The notes beneath the pieces are model-generated. The model was not told the origin of the DNA and ran no database searches. It saw only the letters and a program-made list of their open reading frames with translations. From assembly GCA_900555785.1 (NCBI GenBank), contig USMO01000012.1:1-15869 (forward strand): a DNA stretch of 15,869 bases. Reading direction: 5' to 3'. Shown piece by piece: positions 1-6,252 of this stretch. Position 1 is the stretch's first letter. Each line of letters starts with the position of its first letter. The stretch is from an uncultured Eubacteriales bacterium (GTDB lineage: Bacteria; Bacillota; Clostridia; Oscillospirales; CAG-272). The translations under genes were made by a program, and so were the position numbers.

Positions 1-1
1 T

Positions 2-859
2 TTTTACTCCAACGATCTCCGGGGCGCCAAGAAGCAGTTCTGGCCGCTGATTGCGGGAATCACGCACCCCTCGGCAGATTATTACTGCCAAATTTCCCGG
101 AAAAACCGGATTGCGCCCTATACCGTGGTGCTGGAATACGTCATGAGCGGGAAGGGATATATCGAGACCGAAGGCAAGCGCTACGAGGTGCATGCGGGCG
201 ATACGTATCTCATCAACCGCGCAATTCCCGCCAAATGGTATTCCGACAAGAACGACCCTTACGAAAAGAAGCGGTTCAACTTTACCGGGCGTTTTGCGGA
301 TGCGCTGATGTATACCTACAACCTGAACGAGCCAGTGTATGTGGTCCGGATGGACAGCGAGGACAAACTGGACGAGATTCACCGGATTCTGATGGAGTTT
401 GATTTTCAGAACCCGCGCCAGGATAACTTTCGCCTGATGAAGCTGGTGTTGGAGGTTCTGGAGCGGATGGTGACCCGGCTGGAGAAGAAGCAGGAAAAGC
501 CGGAGCGGGTGGCGTTCAATCAGATTGTGGAGTATATTTCGGTCAATCTGCGCCTGGAGCAGCTGACGCCTGCGTCTCTCTGCCTCAGTTTTTACATCAG
601 CGAGCGGACGCTCTCCCGCATGTTTGCGAAGAATATCGGAATCTCGCCTGCAAAGTATATCGTGCTGAAGCGGGTGGAGTTTTCCAAGCAGCTGCTGTCT
701 ACAACCAAGTACACGGTGGAGGAGATTTCGGAAATGCTGCATTTTTCCAGCTCCCGGCATTTTCGCCATGTGTTTACCGAATGCTACGGCATGCCGCCAA
801 CCGAATGGAGACGGAAGAACCGCACCGAAGAAAAGGACCCTTACGCAGAACATATTTGA
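2..859 (+). CDS. AraC-family transcriptional regulator (5' partial)
   Basis: The reading frame is open to the left edge of the window, so the start lies upstream and only about 285 residues are visible. The first half (visible residues about 35-110) has the cupin-like pattern of AraC sensor domains, including VMSGKGYIETEGKRYEVHAG and DTYLINR, which would bind a small ligand such as a sugar. The last ~100 residues are a double helix-turn-helix of the AraC/XylS family: LTPASLCLSFYISERTLSRM for the first HTH, and YTVEEISEMLHFSSSRHFRH followed by the family signature GMPPTEWRR. The protein is a cytoplasmic DNA-binding regulator, usually an activator of a neighbouring carbohydrate operon. It lies 325 bp upstream of the large operon in the same direction, so that operon is its most likely target (inference). 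No clear intrinsic terminator follows it; the AT-rich palindrome around 861-875 is weak. Confidence 0.93.
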   Translation, partial: FYSNDLRGAKKQFWPLIAGITHPSADYYCQISRKNRIAPYTVVLEYVMSGKGYIETEGKRYEVHAGDTYLINRAIPAKWYSDKNDPYEKKRFNFTGRFADALMYTYNLNEPVYVVRMDSEDKLDEIHRILMEFDFQNPRQDNFRLMKLVLEVLERMVTRLEKKQEKPERVAFNQIVEYISVNLRLEQLTPASLCLSFYISERTLSRMFAKNIGISPAKYIVLKRVEFSKQLLSTTKYTVEEISEMLHFSSSRHFRHVFTECYGMPPTEWRRKNRTEEKDPYAEHI

Positions 860-918
860 CAAAAACGCGTTTTTTAATTTGGAGATTGTCTACAAAAATC
901 AACGGTCGCTGTCCGAGA

Positions 919-935
919 AGTGTATAGGATACACT
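919..935. promoter_or_regulatory. Inverted-repeat operator candidate upstream of the operon promoter
   Basis: AGTGTAT and ATACACT form a perfect 7-bp inverted repeat separated by AGG. Its centre (927) is about 65 bp upstream of the predicted transcription start near 992, a position typical of activator sites. The AraC-type regulator just upstream is a candidate ligand, although AraC sites are more often direct repeats. The symmetry is directly visible; its function as an operator is inference. Confidence 0.45.
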
Positions 936-956
936 GCAAAATGACCGCCATAAGCC

Positions 957-985
957 TTGCCAGGGTCCCCGAAAAGAGATATAAT
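957..985 (+). promoter_or_regulatory. SigA-type promoter of the large operon
   Basis: The -35 box TTGCCA (957-962) and a perfect -10 box TATAAT (980-985) are separated by 17 bp. The predicted transcription start is about 992, which places the 5' end of the transcript immediately before the first stem of the structured leader. The next gene starts at 1184, giving a leader of roughly 190 nt. Confidence 0.75.
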
Positions 986-991
986 TATCCT

Positions 992-1124
992 GTAAGCCGT
1001 TGTGGGAGCATTCGTGAATGGGCGAATGATTCCGGCAATCCCGAATGGGACATCATGCGGAGTGCAGGGTGAAAAACGGCTGATTAACCATGTGCCCGGC
1101 ACATGGCGCTCAGCCGTTTTCTTT
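992..1124 (+). ncRNA. Structured leader RNA with competing stem and terminator (riboswitch- or attenuator-like)
   Basis: AGCCGTT (995-1001) can pair with AACGGCT (1075-1081), closing a domain that starts almost at the transcription start. Inside it are a hairpin CATTCG/CGAATG (1009-1014 with 1023-1028) and a second arm, TCCG/CGGA (1031-1034 with 1058-1061), topped by TCCC/GGGA (1039-1042 with 1047-1050). This would make a three-way junction. The same AACGGCT bases also form the 5' arm of the intrinsic terminator at 1073-1120, so the closing stem and the terminator are mutually exclusive. This is the architecture of a riboswitch or attenuator in which the folded upstream domain allows read-through into the gene at 1184. 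I do not recognise a known aptamer consensus. An independent small RNA ending at about 1124 is the alternative. Confidence 0.55.
1073..1124 (+). terminator. Intrinsic terminator in the leader of the large operon
   Basis: AAAACGGCTGA (1073-1083) pairs with TCAGCCGTTTT (1110-1120), and CCATGTG (1088-1094) with CACATGG (1100-1106) extends the hairpin inward. A T-rich stretch follows (TTTTCTTT). It lies between the promoter at 957-985 and the gene at 1184, so it would stop most transcripts unless its 5' arm is sequestered by the upstream leader. Confidence 0.75.
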
Positions 1125-1183
1125 CATGTTTGACTGTTGCACCGAACGGTGAAGGCAGATAAAAAAAGAAAAGGGGAAAAACG

Positions 1184-3643
1184 ATGAAACAATCCAAACG
1201 CGCTTTATCCATGCTCTTGGCAGTCCTGATGGTTCTGGCAACCGGAATTGCCGCCGTGCTTCCCGTTGTCGCAGACGATGGAGGAAATGTGGCAAAAATC
1301 GGCGAGACCGAGTATGAGACGCTGGAGGAGGCAATCGACGCCGCCGAGAGCGGGGACACCATTACACTCCTGAAAAATTTGACATGGACAGTCAAGGAAA
1401 AGAAGATAAACAAAGAGATTGTAATTGACGGTGGAACGGAAAAATATAGAATTACCTCTACTGTCGGCTACCTGTTCGATGTTTATCGTAATATCACCTT
1501 GAAAAATCTGACAATGGATACAAAGAACGGCTTTCGGTTTAAGAATACCGTCGGAGAAACCTCGGTTGCAACCATTGAAAACGTCGAGTGGACCATTGGT
1601 GCCGGACTGTTAGTCAACATTCAGGGAGCACAAAATGTTGCGCAGACGCTGAATGTCATTAACTCTACAATCACCAAGCTGTCCGGAAATGGAGAGCCGT
1701 TGATTGCAAACTATAATACGAAGAGCGGCATCGATGTTACGATAAACATTGAAAGTTCCATACTGACTCAATACGGTGGCGAAACAAAGGCTGCGACGAT
1801 AGAAAACCGCTCAATTTTCTATTTTGCTAATAAAGCAAATGTTACGTTGAATTTGAATGGAAACAGCGTTCTCAATTACGGTCCGCAAAGCAGTACCGAT
1901 GCGACCAATGCTTTGTTATATGTATGGAGAGCAAACGCGACTGTTAACGCGGAATCTACGGTCAGTCTGAACTTGCTGGATGCAGGAGCAGCAACGAAGA
2001 AAACTTATTTTGTATACCTATATAGCAAAGACGGTACAGCGGAAGGCACAGTGACCGTAACCGATAAGGGTGCCGCATGGAATGTCAGCGCTGCCATTGC
2101 ATGGCGCGGTTTCTATTTCCCGGTGTCCGGCAGCTATGATGTCAACGGGACGAGCAAAGCAGTTGTGGAGGCAGGCGCTTATTGCCACGGAGATTCGGCA
2201 CTGACCTATCGCAAAGCGGCGGTTGACTATGCGGAAAACGAGCTGAGCGAAACGGAGCGGGCATACTCCGGCTACAGCTTCAAGGTTGGAACCGATTATT
2301 ATAAGACTTGGGTTGATGCGTTGAACGCAGAAGGTGACATTAAACTGATTGCGAATGCACCGAATATCAGCGAAAAGATAACGCTTGCAAAGAATGTTGT
2401 AATTGACGGACAGGGGAAATACATTCTCAGTTCGACAACTTATTTCTTTGAACTTGTTGGATACAGTGCTACCTTCCGCAACCTTTTATTGAATGTCTAT
2501 CAAGGAATCGGAACCGGTACCAGCGATAAAGCGGCTGCAGTCTTGTTTGAAAACTGCAAAATCGATGTAACGGGCGGGCTGTTGTTAAACTGCAAGGCTC
2601 AGGCAACGGTGACTTTCAAAAATACAACCGTTGCTTCTACGGCAGGCGATGACATGATGCTGTTTACAGGTGCAGAAATTCAGGCTTCTTTTGAAAATTC
2701 CTCTTTTTCCTATAATGGAGGCTCGAAAACTACAAGCCATGAAAATACATCTGTTATTGCAATCGCGGGTGGCGCGAATGTAACCTTGAATATTGACGCC
2801 AAATCAAAGGTGCTGTATAACCCGGACAACGACAAGGACACCAACCAAATCATTACCGTCACCGGGACCGGCACCGTTGCTAACATCCGGTTAGAGGCGG
2901 GCGCAACGCTGGAATACAACACGGTTCCGGCGTCGGTTACCTCGCTTGCGTTCCTGCGTAATGGCGAGAAGTCGACTTTGAATCTGGTGGACGAGGGCGC
3001 AATCTGGACGGTCAGTGAAGCGGTTGCGAAAAAGGGCTACCGGTTCGTGAACAACGCGGGTACCTTCAACTGCAAGACCGTTGCCATGAAAGCTGCGGAC
3101 GGCAAGTTGTACAGCCCAACGGCTACAATTACGGCGCTGACCGCCAAGACCTCCTTTGCGCCGATTGGCATGGGCGTATCCAACGAAATGGGCGCTTCGA
3201 TTCGCCTGTCGGAGCCGACCGGTATCCGGTTCGGGACGAAGATCGACAAGGATTTCTTTGTCGCGCTGGGCAGTTCCGCAGTCTATGGCGTGAAAGTTGC
3301 CCGCAAGGATGTGCTGCAGAACGGCAATTTTGCGGCGCTGACCGCTGACAATTCGGTCTCTTACGATTCCGCAAGCGAAACCTTCCGCTGGGTGACCGAG
3401 GGTGCGTTCTTCCGCACGGTTCTGATGAACATTGGCAAGGACAACTACGCGACCGAACTTTGCTGGAACGCCTATGTGACGATTACCTACGCGGACGGCA
3501 CGACCGCAACCTTCTGGGCAGACTGGACCGAAGCGGACAACTGCCGGTCGCTGGCACAGGTCGCACAAAGCGCGCTGGCAGACACGACCGTGACCTGGAC
3601 CGAAGCAGAAGCAGCCCTGCTGAACACGATTGCCGGCAACTGA
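1184..3643 (+). CDS. Large secreted beta-helix-like surface protein with shared C-terminal module
   Basis: The 819-residue protein has a Sec signal peptide with probable cleavage after PVVA (about residue 30). Start choice is supported by AAGGGG at 1171-1176. Two related segments follow. The first begins at about residue 37 (AKIGETEYETLEEAIDAAES, then a GDTITLL motif); the second begins at about residue 366 (FKVGTDYYKTWVDALNAEGD). Both are rich in short hydrophobic strands alternating with N, T and G (IVIDGG, ITLKNLTMDT, VVIDGQGKY, AATIEN), as in right-handed parallel beta-helices of pectate-lyase-like or adhesin type. No catalytic residues are recognisable. Residues about 650-819 are a separate module (GASIRLSEPTGIRF ... 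CRSLAQVAQSALAD) that is also found in the protein at 8103. There is no LPXTG, SLH or dockerin motif, so how it is attached is unknown. The middle of the gene is markedly AT-richer than its 3' end. Likely role: carbohydrate- or surface-binding; enzymatic activity cannot be excluded. Confidence 0.85.
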   Translation: MKQSKRALSMLLAVLMVLATGIAAVLPVVADDGGNVAKIGETEYETLEEAIDAAESGDTITLLKNLTWTVKEKKINKEIVIDGGTEKYRITSTVGYLFDVYRNITLKNLTMDTKNGFRFKNTVGETSVATIENVEWTIGAGLLVNIQGAQNVAQTLNVINSTITKLSGNGEPLIANYNTKSGIDVTINIESSILTQYGGETKAATIENRSIFYFANKANVTLNLNGNSVLNYGPQSSTDATNALLYVWRANATVNAESTVSLNLLDAGAATKKTYFVYLYSKDGTAEGTVTVTDKGAAWNVSAAIAWRGFYFPVSGSYDVNGTSKAVVEAGAYCHGDSALTYRKAAVDYAENELSETERAYSGYSFKVGTDYYKTWVDALNAEGDIKLIANAPNISEKITLAKNVVIDGQGKYILSSTTYFFELVGYSATFRNLLLNVYQGIGTGTSDKAAAVLFENCKIDVTGGLLLNCKAQATVTFKNTTVASTAGDDMMLFTGAEIQASFENSSFSYNGGSKTTSHENTSVIAIAGGANVTLNIDAKSKVLYNPDNDKDTNQIITVTGTGTVANIRLEAGATLEYNTVPASVTSLAFLRNGEKSTLNLVDEGAIWTVSEAVAKKGYRFVNNAGTFNCKTVAMKAADGKLYSPTATITALTAKTSFAPIGMGVSNEMGASIRLSEPTGIRFGTKIDKDFFVALGSSAVYGVKVARKDVLQNGNFAALTADNSVSYDSASETFRWVTEGAFFRTVLMNIGKDNYATELCWNAYVTITYADGTTATFWADWTEADNCRSLAQVAQSALADTTVTWTEAEAALLNTIAGN

Positions 3644-3662
3644 GCCGGGGGAGGAGAGAATC

Positions 3663-3782
3663 ATGAAACACACCTACACAAAACCGCTGGCTGACCTGCT
3701 TTCCATCGGGACGGATGACGTTATCCGCACCTCCGGAGAGAACGAAAACGATTTGGACGTCAGCAAACTGTTTGTAATCTGA
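3663..3782 (+). CDS. Small peptide of 39 residues (KP ... DDVIRTSG type)
   Basis: ATG at 3663 is preceded by a strong GGAGGAG site and opens a 39-codon frame ending in TGA at 3780-3782, 19 bp after the surface-protein gene and 28 bp before the MBL gene. The product has no signal peptide or membrane segment. It starts MKHTYTKPLADLL, contains DDVIRTSG, and ends in an acidic stretch and a hydrophobic tail (DLDVSKLFVI). Short peptides with a Y-x-KP start and a D-V/I-x-x-SG core recur in clostridial genomes in my recollection, but I know of no established function. It could be an unmodified peptide, a precursor of a modified peptide, or a regulator. The ribosome-binding site and spacing make translation likely. 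Confidence 0.65.
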   Translation: MKHTYTKPLADLLSIGTDDVIRTSGENENDLDVSKLFVI

Positions 3783-3810
3783 GCATCTGATAAAGGAGAA
3801 ACCGAAACCA

Positions 3811-4644
3811 ATGGGAAATTTGATACAGCTTTGCACAGAGGCATCGCGGAAGGATGAGCCGTTTACCAAGGGGTCGTGGCCTGCCGCAGGGATGGGATAT
3901 GTTTTTGTCACGGACGGCGGGCGGCTGCTGGTCATTGACGGCGGCGAGACCGAGGGGGACGCGGAGGCGCTCGTCTCCCTTCTGGAACGGAAATCCGGCG
4001 GGCATCCGGTTGTGGACCTCTGGATTCTGACGCACGCGCATGCGGACCACTACGGCGCACTGGAGATCATTTCCCGAACGCCTGCGCTCCGGGAGCGGCT
4101 GACGGTTTCCCGGCTTTGCGCCTGCGCGGCAATTCCGGTTTTGTTTCAGGAGACCGACCAGGCAAAAATTGCCGAAATCCCCGCCCGGCTTGGTTGCGAA
4201 TGGCTGACCCCGCATGCAGGGGACGTGCTGACGGTGGACGGTCTGGAGATTCGGATTCTGTACACCTGGGAGAACGACCCCAAGCTCGCCGACGCAAAAT
4301 CGTTCAACCGCCTTTCGCTGATCTTTACGGTCACGGGCGCGGCGCACCGGGCAATGTTTGTCGGCGACTCCACCCCGACAGGACCCACGGTCGTGCGCGA
4401 CAGCACCGATCCGGCGCTCCTGAAAAGCGACTTTCTGCAGCTGGCGCACCACGGGCTGGACGGCGGCAACATCGGCTTTTACAGGCTGGTTGACCCCACA
4501 ACCGTGCTGATTCCCTGCTCGCTGGGCGGCGCAAAGTTCATCAAAGCCCCCGAGACCGGCTGCAACTATTTCAACCGCTATATTCAGGAGCGCGCGCTGA
4601 GCGTCATCTGCGCCTGCATGGGCAATACCGAAATGGAGTTCTGA
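3811..4644 (+). CDS. Cytosolic MBL-fold metallohydrolase
   Basis: The 277-residue protein has no signal peptide or membrane segment. It carries the metallo-beta-lactamase-fold metal motifs: T-H-A-H-A-D-H (H75, H77, D79, H80), a further histidine at 135 in TPHAGD, G-D-S (D186), and A-H-H-G (H213/H214). The VIDGGE motif (42-46) is the usual first strand before the metal site. The order and the LQLAHHG ending are closest to ComEC-type and phosphorylcholine-esterase-like MBL domains, which cleave phosphodiesters, but the substrate cannot be read from the sequence. AAAGGAG lies 12 bp upstream of the ATG. It is a clear paralogue of the MBL domain at 6253-8106: AGDVLTVDGLEIRILYT here corresponds to PGQVMLIHGAKIRILYT there. 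The operon therefore encodes an inside and an outside version of the same enzyme type. Confidence 0.88.
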   Translation: MGNLIQLCTEASRKDEPFTKGSWPAAGMGYVFVTDGGRLLVIDGGETEGDAEALVSLLERKSGGHPVVDLWILTHAHADHYGALEIISRTPALRERLTVSRLCACAAIPVLFQETDQAKIAEIPARLGCEWLTPHAGDVLTVDGLEIRILYTWENDPKLADAKSFNRLSLIFTVTGAAHRAMFVGDSTPTGPTVVRDSTDPALLKSDFLQLAHHGLDGGNIGFYRLVDPTTVLIPCSLGGAKFIKAPETGCNYFNRYIQERALSVICACMGNTEMEF

Positions 4645-4674
4645 ACAGTCCTCAAAACAAGAAGGAGAAAAAAC

Positions 4675-6237
4675 ATGAGAAAATTTCTGATTCTGCTGCT
4701 TGCCTGCCTGACGGTGCTGCCAACACTGGCAGCCTGCACCAAGCGGAACAACACCACGCCGGGAACCGCCACCTCCGATGCGGCTTCCGGCACGCAAAGC
4801 CCCGCCGACACCGAGCCGGAGACCGACGAATGGGGCAGAGTGATTGAGCCGACCGACTTTGACGTTTCCGGACTGGATTTCGGCGGGGCAAAGCTGACCG
4901 TGCTTTGCGCCGGAAACGATGAGAACGGCTATTGGGCAATGGACCCCGGGCTTTATCAGAAGCCTGCTGATGCTCTGGAAATGGCGCTCTATAAGCGCAA
5001 TATGCAGATTGAGCAGGACCTCGGGCTGTCGCTCAAAGTGGCGTATAAGCCTGCCAACGGCGCCTCCAGCGAGCTGAACAAGACCGTCGAGACCGATGCG
5101 AAATCGGGGCTGAACGAATACGACATCGTGGTCAACTACGCGGCATACGGCGTTGTGGAAAACCTGCGCGGCTACTACATGGACCTGCTCGCAGCCGACA
5201 CGCCGCACCTGCAGCTGGATAAGCCCTGGTACAACCAAAACTTTATCGAGAATACCCAGGCGTTCGGGCATCTGTATTACATCATCGGCGACTACAACCT
5301 CTGCGCCTACAACCGGCTGATGGCAACCTACTTCAACCGCACGCTCTGCACGGCGTATGAGCTGATTCCGGACGACAGCGGAGATGCGCTGTACGATTTG
5401 GTTCAGGAAGGAAAATGGACCTACAGCCAGCTGTTTGAGTTTGCAAAGTTCTCCCATGACCTCAACGGAAACGGGGAGAAGGACGCGGGCGATATTTACG
5501 GTCTGCTTTCCAACGCGGGCTGCGAGGGCTACGACGGGTTCCTCTACGCCTTCAATCTGGACCTGACCGTGACCAACGACGACGGCACGCACGAATGGAA
5601 CGTGAGCAACAACCAGAAGATGACCGACGCAATGGAAAAGCTGATTGACCTGTGGCGTCAGGACGGCGTTTGGATGGTCGGAAAAACGCCCAACTCCGGC
5701 TCCACTTCGCAGGACCAATACAAGATGTTCGCAGAAAGCCATGCGCTCTTTGACATCGACGTCATTTACCGCTATGCCGCACAGAACAAGGCATTTCGCG
5801 CGATGAAGGACAAATACGGTCTGCTCCCGCTGCCGAAATATGACGAAAATCAGGAAAACTACGGCTCCGGCGCGCAGGATTCCTACGGAATGACCAGCAT
5901 CATGAAGGGGAGCGAGGAGTTGAACGCCAAACGCTGCGCTTATCTGGAGTATGCAAACTACCTCAGCTACCAGAACTCCCGCCCTTACTACTTCGAGAAG
6001 ATCATGAAGGCGCAGTACCTCGGCACCGCAAAGGCATCGCAGGTTTTCGACATCATTCTGGACCATGCGGATTTCGACTTCGGCGAGCAGTATTCGGTTG
6101 CGCTGGAGGGCGCAAAGAAGCTGCTTTGGAGATACGTTGCCAAGAATGAGGAGACCGTCACCGGCGCTTGGGCGACCAACGAAAAACTGCTGACCAAGAA
6201 GCTGCAGGACCTGGACGCCTGGTTCCTGGCGCAGTAA
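4675..6237 (+). CDS. Extracellular solute-binding lipoprotein (ABC family 1, sugar type)
   Basis: The 520-residue protein has a lipoprotein signal peptide ending in L-A-A-C, with the lipidated cysteine at residue 21. A Ser/Thr/Glu/Pro-rich linker follows up to about residue 60. The rest resembles large family-1 solute-binding proteins: GAKLTVLCAG near residue 71, NEYDIVVN near 147, GKWTYSQLFEFAK at 246-258, and an EF-hand-like loop DLNGNGEKDAGD at about 262-273, a common calcium site in this family. AAGGAG lies 7 bp before the ATG. It would capture an oligosaccharide or related solute at the outer face of the membrane. No ABC permease or ATPase gene adjoins it, so it either pairs with a transporter encoded elsewhere or serves as a ligand-capture protein. 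It sits between the two MBL-hydrolase genes, suggesting it binds their substrate or product. Confidence 0.88.
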   Translation: MRKFLILLLACLTVLPTLAACTKRNNTTPGTATSDAASGTQSPADTEPETDEWGRVIEPTDFDVSGLDFGGAKLTVLCAGNDENGYWAMDPGLYQKPADALEMALYKRNMQIEQDLGLSLKVAYKPANGASSELNKTVETDAKSGLNEYDIVVNYAAYGVVENLRGYYMDLLAADTPHLQLDKPWYNQNFIENTQAFGHLYYIIGDYNLCAYNRLMATYFNRTLCTAYELIPDDSGDALYDLVQEGKWTYSQLFEFAKFSHDLNGNGEKDAGDIYGLLSNAGCEGYDGFLYAFNLDLTVTNDDGTHEWNVSNNQKMTDAMEKLIDLWRQDGVWMVGKTPNSGSTSQDQYKMFAESHALFDIDVIYRYAAQNKAFRAMKDKYGLLPLPKYDENQENYGSGAQDSYGMTSIMKGSEELNAKRCAYLEYANYLSYQNSRPYYFEKIMKAQYLGTAKASQVFDIILDHADFDFGEQYSVALEGAKKLLWRYVAKNEETVTGAWATNEKLLTKKLQDLDAWFLAQ

Positions 6238-6252
6238 GCGGGCGGCGCACAG

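Noticed and set aside
861..875. AAAAACGCGTTTTT palindrome as terminator of the AraC gene
   Set aside because: The GC core is only CGCG and would have to form the loop, leaving an A/T stem that is too weak to call.
856..885. TTGACA at the stop codon of the AraC gene as a -35 box
   Set aside because: No acceptable -10 box lies 16-18 bp downstream; the well-formed promoter at 957-985 explains operon transcription better.
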